From Desulfomonilaceae bacterium (lineage in GTDB: Bacteria > Desulfobacterota > Desulfomonilia > Desulfomonilales > Desulfomonilaceae): DNA of 64,000 nucleotides. Of the stretch, positions 52,592-60,973 are shown one piece after another; position 1 is the first letter of the stretch; each line of letters opens with the position of its first letter. The notes under the pieces were generated by a model. That model was not told the DNA's origin, ran no database searches, and saw only the letters and a program-made list of their open reading frames with translations. Made by a program: the position numbers and the translations under genes. Location: positions 1-64,000 of the forward strand of contig JBAZSD010000015.1 in the NCBI GenBank assembly GCA_041662605.1. The letters run 5' to 3'.

Positions 52592-54109
52592 TTATTGGTA
52601 GTCCACTGATTGCATCTTGATTTTTCCCATGACTTTAAGCACTGGACCGGGGTCATCATCACTCAAGGAGACGAGCTTTATATGGGTAGCGTCTGAAGGA
52701 ACCTGTCTCAAGGTAGGGTCAACCGATAGCCATCCTTTGACGTACGACTCCGCCCAGGAGTGATACAAAAAACCAAGATTGTCTGAATACACCAGACCAG
52801 TAACCAGGCGTGTAGGAATTCCAACGGATCTGGCCATGGCAGTATATAATTTAGAGTGCGACTGACATTCTCCTTCCTTGGATTTTAACACGTCCAGTGA
52901 TGAAAATGAATCTCTCATGGACCCCTTAATGTTGTCAGCGGTCCAGTTCACGAGCTTTACAATCTTTTCCAAATCCTGGGACGCTCCTGAAACTATTAAT
53001 CCAGCCTGTTGCTTAATATCTTGATGGTCAGATTGAATACTAGATGTTGAAACCAGGTACCTGGACAAATTTTCTCCGGCGTCATCAGCCGTATTATGGA
53101 GCTTTGCAAAGCCTTGCGCGCCCTTGAAAAGTTTCAGATCTTCAACTTGTACTTCGACGTCAAAATCGTTCCCGGACGTACCGTGAGTTGAATCCTTGAC
53201 GGTTTGACGATGATCGCGGGCGAACATCTCTGACTGAACACCCTGGATATGAGCTTTCAGGAATTTTGTTTTTGCCGGACTAATTATTTTCCTGGGAGTT
53301 TTTACCAAACTGAAATCAAGAACCAAGTCTTTTTGCTGAGCTTTTTGTTCAAGGAACTTTTTGGCTGATTCTTCATCCTCGAGAATAGTTAGCAAAGATC
53401 CGTCCAACCCTTTTTCGAGGACCACAAGCCCTTTGCGATTCAGCCATGAAATTACAACCGACTTTCCATAGTTGTTCGTTACTTTCCATACAGCGTCTGA
53501 AGGCCCAGGAGCGCCCTTTACTTTGGAGATTTCCTGCTCTACTGTTTCAATTGACTGCCTTTCAACATTAAACACATCGAATGAATACTTTGACCCATCT
53601 TTCAATCCCTTCATCGCAGGCATCAAAGAAATAGCGCTTGTATGAAATATTTTCCCCTTTAATGGAAATTCGCGTTCGAGCTTTTCGCTATCCGCGTCCA
53701 TTTTCAACAGCAGTGTCGATGATTCTATATGGCCCTCAACTTTAAGATTCTTTTGGTTCATTTTCACAGTAGAGTCAAAAGAGATTAATGACAGGTCCGG
53801 AGCCACGGTTATTTTTTCATTCATTTTGATTTCATTGGTTTTTTTCATGGCTGTCAGCCTCATCATCGAATCGCTTTCTATGACAAAGTTTTCCCTTTGA
53901 GGCTGTATTTTGAAATGGCTATACCCTATTTTATCTTCCTGAAAATACAGGCCGTACCATGCTTCTTTAAATGGAAAGTTTGATAGGGTTCCGTAACCTT
54001 TAGTAGGTTGAACAGCTTCCTCTTGAGTTGGATTGAGGGACTTCACAATACAACTGCAATTAATAGCAGCTATAACAGATAATAATATGTATAAAAATAA
54101 CTTGTTCAT
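52592..54109 (-). CDS. exported transglutaminase-like protein, probable lipoprotein
   Basis: A 505-residue protein with an N-terminal signal sequence (MNKLFLYILLSVIAAINCSC); a Cys at 19 or 21 could be lipidated, though neither fits the lipobox perfectly. Residues about 40-330 form a beta-rich region of unknown role. The C-terminal transglutaminase-like core at about 360-490 has the catalytic Cys in KEGECQSHSKLYTAMAR, the His in FLYHSWAESYVKGW and the Asp in SVDPTLRQV. Such exported proteins act as proteases or amidases on envelope proteins. It is downstream of a 209-base gap shared with ileS. Confidence 0.85.
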   Translation of the reverse strand: MNKLFLYILLSVIAAINCSCIVKSLNPTQEEAVQPTKGYGTLSNFPFKEAWYGLYFQEDKIGYSHFKIQPQRENFVIESDSMMRLTAMKKTNEIKMNEKITVAPDLSLISFDSTVKMNQKNLKVEGHIESSTLLLKMDADSEKLEREFPLKGKIFHTSAISLMPAMKGLKDGSKYSFDVFNVERQSIETVEQEISKVKGAPGPSDAVWKVTNNYGKSVVISWLNRKGLVVLEKGLDGSLLTILEDEESAKKFLEQKAQQKDLVLDFSLVKTPRKIISPAKTKFLKAHIQGVQSEMFARDHRQTVKDSTHGTSGNDFDVEVQVEDLKLFKGAQGFAKLHNTADDAGENLSRYLVSTSSIQSDHQDIKQQAGLIVSGASQDLEKIVKLVNWTADNIKGSMRDSFSSLDVLKSKEGECQSHSKLYTAMARSVGIPTRLVTGLVYSDNLGFLYHSWAESYVKGWLSVDPTLRQVPSDATHIKLVSLSDDDPGPVLKVMGKIKMQSVDYQ

Positions 54110-54318
54110 AATATTTTGTTGTTAACCATATATAATCAATTATACTAATTACTATCAAATAACTCAACCAAGTTCAAAAGAATCTCTCCATCTTCATCGT
54201 CGTTCAAAAATGTTTTCGTTGACTTTACCAGCACAATGATTGATTTTAAAAGATTGTATTATGATGGGACCTGAAAAATGGCGCCACCGACTCCGACCGG
54301 CGCTCCGGAGGAAACAAA

Positions 54319-57114
54319 ATGGATTACAAAGATACTCTAAATTTGCCGAAAACTAACTTTCCCATGAGGGCCAACCTTCCCAAGAAAGAGCCTGACATTT
54401 TAAAACATTGGGAAGAGTCAAAAATATATGACAAAATCCTTGAAGCGGCGCAGGGCAGATCAAAATATATCCTCCATGATGGGCCTCCGTATGCGAATGG
54501 CCACATACACCTGGGAACCGCTCTCAACAAGATATTAAAAGATATAATTGTGAAATCGAAATTCATGGCTGGTTTCAATTCTGATTATGTTCCAGGTTGG
54601 GATTGCCACGGGTTGCCTATAGAGCATCAGGTTGACAAAGAACTAGGGAAGTCAAAGGCTCAGATGACTGAGGTGCAGGTCCGACAAAAATGCCGTGAAT
54701 ATGCCACGAAGTTTATAGATATTCAACGAAAGGAATTCCAAAGGCTCGGAGTCCTCGGTGAATGGCAGGATCCCTATCTGACTATGAATTACAGCTATCA
54801 GGCGGCGATAGTAAGAGAACTGGGCCATTTTTTTCATTCCGGGGCAGTGTATAGAGGTAAGAAACCGGTCTATTGGTGCTCATCCTGCGTAACGGCCTTA
54901 GCGGAAGCCGAGGTGGAATACGCCGATTCGGCTAGTCCTTCCATATATGTAAAATTCAGAGCTGTTGACGATTTTTCTTCCAGAATTCCAGGACTTCAAA
55001 ACGAAAAGGTTTCCGTGATTATATGGACCACCACTCCGTGGACCATACCTGCAAACCTTGCCATCGCGGCGCACCCCAACGAGACTTACGCCGCGGTCAA
55101 GGTGGGCGACGAGGTTTACATTCTCGCTCAACGATTAGTGTCGATAAATATGGAAACGTTTGGAATCAATGACTTCAAGATTATCGCCGAATTCTCCGGA
55201 AAAACTCTTGAAGGTCTGAGATGCGCTCATCCGCTTTATGATAGAACCTCGCAGCTAATTCTGGCGGATTTCGTCACGTTGGACACAGGGACAGGGCTAG
55301 TTCATATTGCCCCTGGTCATGGCCAGGAAGATTATGAAGTCGGGCGTTTATATAATATCGACGTTTACGCGCCTGTCGATGATCGTGGGAGATTCACCGA
55401 CGAAGTTGGATTTTTCGCGGGGAAATTCGTCTTCAGCGCAAATAGGGAGATCATAGAGAAGCTCCACGAAGTTGGCGCCCTCATGGCTTCCGAAGAAATG
55501 GATCACAGTTATCCTCATTGCTGGCGATGCAAGAAACCGGTCATTTTCCGGGCTACCCATCAATGGTTCATCTCCATGGACAAAACTGGTTTGAGAGAAT
55601 CCGCCCTTGAGGCGATCGACACTGTCAGGTGGATTCCAAAGTGGGGCCGGGATAGAATTTACGGCATGATCGAGCACAGACCTGATTGGTGTATTTCCAG
55701 GCAACGCAGTTGGGGGGTTCCTATTACCGCTCTTAGATGTTCAGACTGTGACACGGTGGTAGCTCCGCCGGAACTTTTTGAAAAAACAGCGAAGCTCTTT
55801 GAAGAAAGAGGAGCGGATGTTTGGTTCGAGTCTACAGTTCAAGACCTTGCGCCCGCAGGTCTCAAGTGTCCATCATGTAACGGACAGTCGTTTATTAAAG
55901 AACGGGACATCCTTGATGTGTGGTTTGATTCCGGAGTGAGTTGGGCAGCGGTTCTTGAGAGCAGACCATCTTTAAAATATCCCTGTGACATGTACCTTGA
56001 AGGCAGCGACCAGCATCGAGGTTGGTTTCATAGCGCAATGCTCACTTCTGTTGGAACGCGCGATCGCGCCCCGTACGGGAACGTTCTCACTCATGGATTC
56101 GTAGTCGATGGCCAGGGCAAGAAAATGTCCAAGTCCTTAGGAAATGTAATTCAACCTTCTCAGATAATAGACAAATATGGAGCTGATGTTCTACGGCTAT
56201 GGGTTTCTGCGGAGGACTACCGTGATGACATAAGAATTTCTCCCGAGATTCTCGATAGGCTTTCCGAAGCCTATCGCAGGATACGGAACACATGCCGATT
56301 CCTGTTGGGAAACCTGGCTGACTTTAATCCAGCCGAACAGGTCTCCCCCGGGGAGATGACAGCGCTCGATCGCTTCGCTCTGGACAGGCTCAACTTTGTC
56401 ATAGCCAGAGTTAAAAAGGCATACGAGGATTTTGATTTCCATGTGGTCTTTCACACCCTGTACAATTATTGCACAGTGGATTTGTCTTCATTGTACCTGG
56501 ATATTCTCAAGGATCGGTTGTACGTCGAAAAGTCAGACGGAAGGCTGAGGAGATCAGCTCAAACCGCCTTGGATAATATCCTTTCGGCCTTGATAAGATT
56601 GATGGCTCCTATTTTGGCGTTTACAGCGGAGGAAGTTTGGAACGAATTTCAAAATAGGGCAGGAAATCAGTCGAGTGTTCATCTCACATGTTTTCCGGAC
56701 ACTATAGAGGGAGTAACCTTAACGAAGGAACAAAGGTCTCAATGGAACGATATGTTGGCGTTGAGACAGGAAGCTTCAAAGGCGCTTGAGGAAGCTAGAG
56801 CTTCAAAAGCAATCGGGTCTTCTCTCGAAGCAAAGCTCATAATTAGCGGTCCAGAGGATTTCATTCAAAAAGTGAAGTCCATGGAAGATCCGGAGGGATT
56901 TTTCATAGTGTCTCAGATTGAACTGCGGTCGAGAAATATTGAGACAAAAGTTTCCGATGATGAGGATCCCCTAGTGGGGGTCGAGGTCGCTGTTGTGCGC
57001 GTCCAAGGCGCCAAGTGCCCACGATGTTGGATCTGGAGTTCTGAAATAGGAACAAACTCCAGGCACCCTGATCTTTGCCCAAGGTGCGCGGCTGTGTTGG
57101 TCGAAGTCGAATAA
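54319..57114 (+). CDS. ileS: isoleucyl-tRNA synthetase
   Basis: A 931-residue class I synthetase of the bacterial type. The HIGH-equivalent is in PPYANGHIHLGTALNK near residue 55, the tryptophan-rich WTTTPWTIPANLAIA opens the editing domain, and KMSKS appears in GKKMSKSLGNVIQPS near residue 600. The C-terminal zinc finger has CPRCWIW and LCPRCAA. A GGAGG ribosome site lies before the ATG. It is followed by lspA, as in many bacteria. Confidence 0.97.
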   Translation: MDYKDTLNLPKTNFPMRANLPKKEPDILKHWEESKIYDKILEAAQGRSKYILHDGPPYANGHIHLGTALNKILKDIIVKSKFMAGFNSDYVPGWDCHGLPIEHQVDKELGKSKAQMTEVQVRQKCREYATKFIDIQRKEFQRLGVLGEWQDPYLTMNYSYQAAIVRELGHFFHSGAVYRGKKPVYWCSSCVTALAEAEVEYADSASPSIYVKFRAVDDFSSRIPGLQNEKVSVIIWTTTPWTIPANLAIAAHPNETYAAVKVGDEVYILAQRLVSINMETFGINDFKIIAEFSGKTLEGLRCAHPLYDRTSQLILADFVTLDTGTGLVHIAPGHGQEDYEVGRLYNIDVYAPVDDRGRFTDEVGFFAGKFVFSANREIIEKLHEVGALMASEEMDHSYPHCWRCKKPVIFRATHQWFISMDKTGLRESALEAIDTVRWIPKWGRDRIYGMIEHRPDWCISRQRSWGVPITALRCSDCDTVVAPPELFEKTAKLFEERGADVWFESTVQDLAPAGLKCPSCNGQSFIKERDILDVWFDSGVSWAAVLESRPSLKYPCDMYLEGSDQHRGWFHSAMLTSVGTRDRAPYGNVLTHGFVVDGQGKKMSKSLGNVIQPSQIIDKYGADVLRLWVSAEDYRDDIRISPEILDRLSEAYRRIRNTCRFLLGNLADFNPAEQVSPGEMTALDRFALDRLNFVIARVKKAYEDFDFHVVFHTLYNYCTVDLSSLYLDILKDRLYVEKSDGRLRRSAQTALDNILSALIRLMAPILAFTAEEVWNEFQNRAGNQSSVHLTCFPDTIEGVTLTKEQRSQWNDMLALRQEASKALEEARASKAIGSSLEAKLIISGPEDFIQKVKSMEDPEGFFIVSQIELRSRNIETKVSDDEDPLVGVEVAVVRVQGAKCPRCWIWSSEIGTNSRHPDLCPRCAAVLVEVE

Positions 57115-57154
57115 CATCCAGTGTCTGACTCAGACGGAATATATTTTTAAGATT

Positions 57155-57649
57155 ATGGTTCGTAGCAGGAAACAAACACTTACTATTTTCTGGCTTGTTT
57201 CAATTTTTGTCATTCTTTTGGATCAAGTAACGAAGTTTATGATCTTGAACGCTATTCCTATTAATACATCTGAAATCATAATACCTGGTTTATTGAACTT
57301 TACCCATGTCAAAAACCCTGGAGCCGCTTTTGGCGTATTTGCCGAAAATGCTGGAACCGTGGGGAGAATCGCTTTGTCGATCGTGTCATTTGTGGCCCTG
57401 GTTGTAATAGCCTGGATAGTTGTGTTTCAGCCGCTGGATTTTTATTCTGTTATAGGATTAGCCCTATTTTTCGGGGGAGCCGCCGGAAATTTTATCGACA
57501 GGATATTGTTTGGAGAAGTCACTGATTTTATAGATGTTTACGCAAGGGGATTACATTGGCCGGCTTTTAATATCGCTGATTCCGCTCTGTCGATAGGCGC
57601 GTTCATTTTTTGCATGAGGCTCATCTTTCCATCCAGGGCTCAAAGTTGA
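57155..57649 (+). CDS. lspA: lipoprotein signal peptidase (signal peptidase II)
   Basis: A 164-residue aspartic membrane peptidase that cleaves prolipoproteins. Four hydrophobic helices are present. The catalytic Asp residues are in GGAAGNFIDRILFGEVTDFID and in WPAFNIADSALSIG; VILLDQVTKFM and HVKNPGAAFGVF are further signatures. It lies 40 bases after ileS, and its stop codon overlaps the next start. Confidence 0.96.
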   Translation: MVRSRKQTLTIFWLVSIFVILLDQVTKFMILNAIPINTSEIIIPGLLNFTHVKNPGAAFGVFAENAGTVGRIALSIVSFVALVVIAWIVVFQPLDFYSVIGLALFFGGAAGNFIDRILFGEVTDFIDVYARGLHWPAFNIADSALSIGAFIFCMRLIFPSRAQS

Positions 57650-57930
57650 GACCGACAGGAAAAGATGAAACACTTACCCTTGTGGTCAGGGTGACCCCGA
57701 ACTCCTCGTCGAACCATATTTCACTCGAATCTGACGGCAAATTAGCGGTAAAGCTGACCAGCCCTCCTGTCGAAGGAAAGGCGAATAAGGATCTCGTCAA
57801 ATTGATCGCAAAAAAGTTGGGGATTCCCCAGTCGGACGTATCTATAAAAAGAGGGGAACATTCCAGAAACAAGGTGCTTATTGTCAGGGGAGTTTCCGCT
57901 GAAGCGATTAGAACAAATCTCACAAGCTAG
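57646..57930 (+). CDS. DUF167 (YggU) family protein
   Basis: A protein of about 94 residues. TLVVRVTPNSSSNHI, LAVKLTSPPVEGKANKDLVKLIAKKLG and IKRGEHSRNKVLIV are the family pattern. I take the TTG at 57646, which overlaps the lspA stop (TTGA); an upstream ATG at 57610 inside lspA is the alternative. The biochemical role of the family is not known. Its end overlaps the convergent YkgJ-like gene by 11 bases. Confidence 0.9.
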   Translation: MRPTGKDETLTLVVRVTPNSSSNHISLESDGKLAVKLTSPPVEGKANKDLVKLIAKKLGIPQSDVSIKRGEHSRNKVLIVRGVSAEAIRTNLTS

Positions 57931-58519
57931 ATGATGACAAGATTTCAGATATAGTGAGCCTTTTGGTTCTCTTACCCCTCATGTAAATCATTTCAAGCTC
58001 CAGGTCAGCCATCCGCCGATAGAACGGAGTTCGGTCGATCTGTACTTCTGGTCTATTGTGACGTATATCAGTCTCGAATCGGGGACAGCCTGTTCCAGAG
58101 ATGCGGTTTTTGTTTGGGTTATCAATGAAATGGGGGATACCCGCCAATCTACATATCATGGGTCGGTATTCGTAAATGGCGCACCTACCGTCGAAGTTGG
58201 CAGCGCAAACTGAATTTCTGTATGGATCTCCAGAGGAATCTAATCGCTTGAGTTCCACAATTTGTAGACTTCTGTGTTCTATTTCCAGTTTTGTGGGTTC
58301 ATCCAAGGCGCGGACGCCCCGCCTCATATAAAGCATTTCCGAAAAGGTGTGAACGATTAGATCGACAGTGCAACACTTCGTTCCGTCACAGCCTTCGCAG
58401 TTGAACCCTGCCTGAAACGACGCCTCTTTGTAGACGACGTCCATTTCATTATAAAGCTCTTTGAGACGGGGGTTAAAATCAGTCCCAGAGAAATCAACGC
58501 TATTATCTCCAGAATACAT
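57920..58519 (-). CDS. YkgJ-family Cys-cluster protein
   Basis: A 199-residue soluble protein with CEGCDGTKCCTVDLIV near residue 35, then CAANFDGRCAIYEYRPMICRLAG near residue 105, the CxxC and CxxxxRPxxCR pattern of the YkgJ (UPF0153) group. These proteins are thought to bind zinc or an iron-sulfur cluster; no reaction is known to me. It lies 67 bases after a ferredoxin gene on the same strand, perhaps in one transcript. Confidence 0.85.
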   Translation of the reverse strand: MYSGDNSVDFSGTDFNPRLKELYNEMDVVYKEASFQAGFNCEGCDGTKCCTVDLIVHTFSEMLYMRRGVRALDEPTKLEIEHRSLQIVELKRLDSSGDPYRNSVCAANFDGRCAIYEYRPMICRLAGIPHFIDNPNKNRISGTGCPRFETDIRHNRPEVQIDRTPFYRRMADLELEMIYMRGKRTKRLTISEILSSSSL

Positions 58520-58586
58520 CTCCAGCGCCTAAAATGATCTGTTCATAAGCATAAACAATCTTGGGGGCGATACATGTTCCCAGATC

Positions 58587-58781
58587 TTACTCCTGCCAAC
58601 TGATCGCCTCTTCCGGGCAGGTGTCAATCGCTTCCTGGATTTCGTCCTCTGAGCACGCGCTTTGATCCACCACATAAGCCTTATCGGTCTCATCGCTTAC
58701 AGCAAAACAATCCTCCGCAATAGCCGCACATGTTCCGCAACCACTGCAAGCCTCTTGATCGATTACTAAAGTCCTAGCCAT
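58587..58781 (-). CDS. 4Fe-4S ferredoxin, Desulfovibrio type
   Basis: A 64-residue acidic ferredoxin. Cys12, Cys15 and Cys18 in ACSGCGTCAA and Cys55 in DTCPEEAI should bind one 4Fe-4S cluster. Cys25 and Cys43 sit where single-cluster ferredoxins of sulfate reducers have a disulfide. It has a GGAGG ribosome site. It could donate the low-potential electrons needed for corrinoid activation or other anaerobic reactions; that link is inference. Confidence 0.93.
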   Translation of the reverse strand: MARTLVIDQEACSGCGTCAAIAEDCFAVSDETDKAYVVDQSACSEDEIQEAIDTCPEEAISWQE

Positions 58782-58951
58782 TTTTCCTCCTCTGTCGTCA
58801 GGACATGATTTGATAAGTATGGAAACAGTTTATAATTGACCTTTACATGTACGCGTTTTTTCAGTCAACCGTTATTGTAATTCATCAATGTTCCTTTGAA
58901 ACTATTTCTAGCGCACGGAAATAGATTAACACACTTTGGACATCAGGGTTG

Positions 58952-58998
58952 TCTAAATTATATAACATAATGACAAGATGTTAGTTATATTATTTAGA
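58952..58998. repeat. 15-base AT-rich inverted repeat between ferredoxin and HU genes
   Basis: TCTAAATTATATAAC (58952-58966) and GTTATATTATTTAGA (58984-58998) are inverse copies with one mismatch and a 17-base spacer. The 431-base region holding it (58782-59212) is strongly AT-rich and otherwise contains only the HU promoter. It may be a regulator or nucleoid-protein site, or a terminator-like structure. Confidence 0.55.
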
Positions 58999-59127
58999 GT
59001 CATTTTTAACTTAATTCAAGTAACTTAATCGGCGCCTCAGCGGTGTTAAAGTAACTCGTATTGATTCCAAACATAGAAATAAAGCTGCCGCAGGAATCTT
59101 TTTGATTCGAATAAACGCAATATTTTC

Positions 59128-59157
59128 TTGACACTTGACATTCGGGGGACGTATAGA
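59128..59157 (+). promoter_or_regulatory. sigma-70-type promoter of the HU gene
   Basis: TTGACA (59128-59133) and TATAGA (59152-59157) are 18 bases apart, and the HU start codon follows 55 bases on. A second TTGACA at 59136 is too close to the -10 to serve. Confidence 0.7.
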
Positions 59158-59212
59158 ACCATCATTGATTTTAGTGACATAAATTTCTGATCAACTCGAG
59201 GGAGGCGTGGAA

Positions 59213-59485
59213 ATGACAAAAGCTGAATTTGTGGACAAACTTGCAGAGAAAGGCCAGACAACCAAGAAGCACGCGTCGGAAGCGATAGACCTGGTTTTTT
59301 CAACCATATCGGATGCGTTGGTGGCAGGGGAGGAAATCTCCGTCCCCGGATTCGGTAAATTTTCTGTAGTGGTCAGGCAGGCGCGCTCCGGAATCAATCC
59401 TAGAACAAAGGAAAAGATCAAGATCGCCGAAACTAAGGCTCCGAAGTTTTCCCCGGCGAAAGCTCTGAAGGAATCCATCAAATAA
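59213..59485 (+). CDS. HU-family DNA-binding protein
   Basis: A 90-residue histone-like protein that bends and compacts DNA as a dimer. MTKAEFVDKLAEKG, the arm segment PGFGKFSVVVRQARSGINPRT and KIKIAETKAPKFSPAKALKE match the family along its full length. The ATG at 59213 has GGAGG seven bases upstream; a GTG two codons earlier is less likely. It is monocistronic, with a strong promoter and a terminator. Confidence 0.95.
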   Translation: MTKAEFVDKLAEKGQTTKKHASEAIDLVFSTISDALVAGEEISVPGFGKFSVVVRQARSGINPRTKEKIKIAETKAPKFSPAKALKESIK

Positions 59486-59607
59486 TTGGATTCTGGGCCG
59501 TTAGTTTATAATTTTTATTATGGAATTTCGCCCCAAGAAAAGTGGCTTTGATCTATATTCCACTTTGTGGTGAATTTTCCTTTGAACATTTGGTTGTATT
59601 TTTATTT

Positions 59608-59625
59608 GCGCCTAAGGGCGCTTTT
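59608..59625 (+). terminator. intrinsic terminator of the HU gene
   Basis: GCGCC (59608-59612) and GGCGC (59617-59621) form a GC-rich stem with a TAAG loop, followed by TTTTGATTTT. It lies about 120 bases after the HU stop codon and just before the YggT gene. Confidence 0.6.
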
Positions 59626-59654
59626 GATTTTGTGGGATCCCAAAAGAGGAAAAA

Positions 59655-59954
59655 ATGTTCGTTTTAGGAAACTTGGTTTACGCATTAGCCAATGTAGTTG
59701 ACATAGCGCTTTCCATTTACATGTGGATTGTAATCGTGTCCGCACTTATTTCGTGGGTTAATCCTGATCCCTACAATCCCATAGTCCGTTTCCTTTATGG
59801 AATTACGGAACCCGTGTTCAACTTTGTGAGGCGTCACCTTCCTTTGCCACAAATGGGAATAGATTTTTCGCCGCTAATCGTCCTGCTTGCCATAGTTTTT
59901 CTCCAGCAATTTCTCGTCAAAACTCTTCTACAGATAGCGTCAGCGTTAAGTTAA
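59655..59954 (+). CDS. YggT family membrane protein
   Basis: A 99-residue protein with two hydrophobic segments: one before and across SIYMWIVIVSALISWVNPDPYN and one near the C terminus (SPLIVLLAIVFLQQFLV). The central loop FLYGITEPVFNFVRRHLP is the YggT signature. The family is linked in some bacteria with osmotic adaptation or cell division; its role here is unknown. An AGAGGA ribosome site precedes the ATG. A strong terminator follows. Confidence 0.92.
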   Translation: MFVLGNLVYALANVVDIALSIYMWIVIVSALISWVNPDPYNPIVRFLYGITEPVFNFVRRHLPLPQMGIDFSPLIVLLAIVFLQQFLVKTLLQIASALS

Positions 59955-59984
59955 TCGCTCAAGCAAAAAAAATTAACGACCCTA

Positions 59985-60030
59985 AAAAGCAGACGACCTA
60001 AGCCTGTACGGGTTTAGGTCGTCTGCTTTT
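59985..60030. terminator. strong bidirectional intrinsic terminator
   Basis: AAAAGCAGACGACCTAA (59985-60001) and TTAGGTCGTCTGCTTTT (60014-60030) are perfect inverse copies, 17 bases each, around a 12-base loop. The A and T ends supply a T run in both directions. It closes the YggT gene on the plus strand and the small acidic gene on the minus strand. Confidence 0.92.
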
Positions 60031-60049
60031 GTTGTATAATTATATGAGA

Positions 60050-60229
60050 TCAGAAATCGTCGAAGTCTATCGTAAGTTCTTCGTCAGAAAAATCTTCGTC
60101 GACTTCAAGGGAGGATAATAAATCAACAGGACCACCCTCTAGGGGATCTTCAAAATCAGCAAGGGCTTCGGCCAGTGATTCTTCTTTCACATGGCCGATG
60201 TAGTAATCAATATTGTGAGAATGAGGCAT
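60050..60229 (-). CDS. 59-residue acidic small protein of unknown function
   Basis: A small gene starting MPHSHNIDYYIGHVKEES and continuing with LAEALADFEDP, then a strongly acidic tail (EVDEDFSDEELTIDFDDF). It has a GGGAGG ribosome site seven bases before the ATG, ends 20 bases from a strong terminator, and has a TTGACA promoter candidate upstream, so it is very likely real. It has no membrane segment or Cys. The acidic, probably partly disordered tail suggests a regulator or protein-binding factor, but no family is recognised. Confidence 0.75.
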   Translation of the reverse strand: MPHSHNIDYYIGHVKEESLAEALADFEDPLEGGPVDLLSSLEVDEDFSDEELTIDFDDF

Positions 60230-60279
60230 GCTTGATCCTCCCGTTTTCTATGAATACCGTTGCAGCGCAACTGAAAATA

Positions 60280-60308
60280 AATAAAGCATAACAATATGAT
60301 ATTGTCAA
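60280..60308 (-). promoter_or_regulatory. candidate promoter of the small acidic gene
   Basis: On the minus strand TTGACA (60308-60303) is followed after 17 bases by TTTATT (60285-60280). The -35 is perfect and the -10 is weak. The surrounding sequence is very AT-rich, and the gene starts about 50 bases downstream. Confidence 0.45.
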
Positions 60309-60399
60309 TAATTAAAGTATTACATTAATAAAAAGCTCTGTCGATAATATTCAGCCTTTTATTCATCACCCTCGCATCAAAACGTCATCTTTGTGTAGA

Positions 60400-60924
60400 T
60401 TATTCCATGATTCTGGTAATGGCTGAAAAGTTGTTCCCGTAATCCCGATATTTTTGGGAGTTTTGTGTGTGAAACTCACGCTCCTCATCGGTGCAATCCC
60501 TGATCGGACGCGCCGGAACACCCACAGCTACCTTGTTCGCGGGAATAATGGTCCCAGGGCTGACCACGGCGCCTGCCGCCACTACGGCTCCTTCCTCGAT
60601 TACACAACCGTCAAGGACCAAGGCTCCGATACCGATTAACGCCCTGTCATAAATTGTGGCTCCGTGCAATACGGCCCTATGCCCCACTATCACTTCATCT
60701 CCAATAATTAGCGGAAATTTGTCACTGGTGACATGTAGCGCGCAAAGATCCTGTATGTTCGTTTGCCGACCGATGCGAATGTAGTTAACGTCAGCTCTGG
60801 CTACAGTATAGAACCATAGATTACTGAAATCCCCTATTTCCACATCGCCCAACAAGACTACTCCGGGAGCTATAAAAACCTCCTTGCCGAGCTTGGGTCT
60901 GATTCCTTTATACTCAATTATCAT
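60400..60924 (-). CDS. gamma-carbonic anhydrase-like hexapeptide-repeat protein
   Basis: A left-handed beta-helix protein of about 174 residues. Hexapeptide repeats run from residue 15 to 150, and the metal-site pattern is present: TNIQDLCALHV, IIGDEVIVGHRAVLHGATI. The third His is in this last segment. The C-terminal helix (DEEREFHTQNSQKYRDYG) matches the YrdA/PaaY/gamma-CA group. The ATG at 60924 has GGAG upstream; an earlier ATG at 60993 would overlap the neighbouring gene. Many members have no proven activity, so carbonic anhydrase is only one option. Confidence 0.88.
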   Translation of the reverse strand: MIIEYKGIRPKLGKEVFIAPGVVLLGDVEIGDFSNLWFYTVARADVNYIRIGRQTNIQDLCALHVTSDKFPLIIGDEVIVGHRAVLHGATIYDRALIGIGALVLDGCVIEEGAVVAAGAVVSPGTIIPANKVAVGVPARPIRDCTDEEREFHTQNSQKYRDYGNNFSAITRIME

Positions 60925-60973
60925 TGAATGCTCCGTAATACCGGCTTCCTCACAACATAAGGATAGTGGTGGA

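Noticed and set aside
59136..59157. Second TTGACA as -35 of the HU promoter
   Set aside because: It leaves only about ten bases to TATAGA, too short; the TTGACA at 59128 gives 18.
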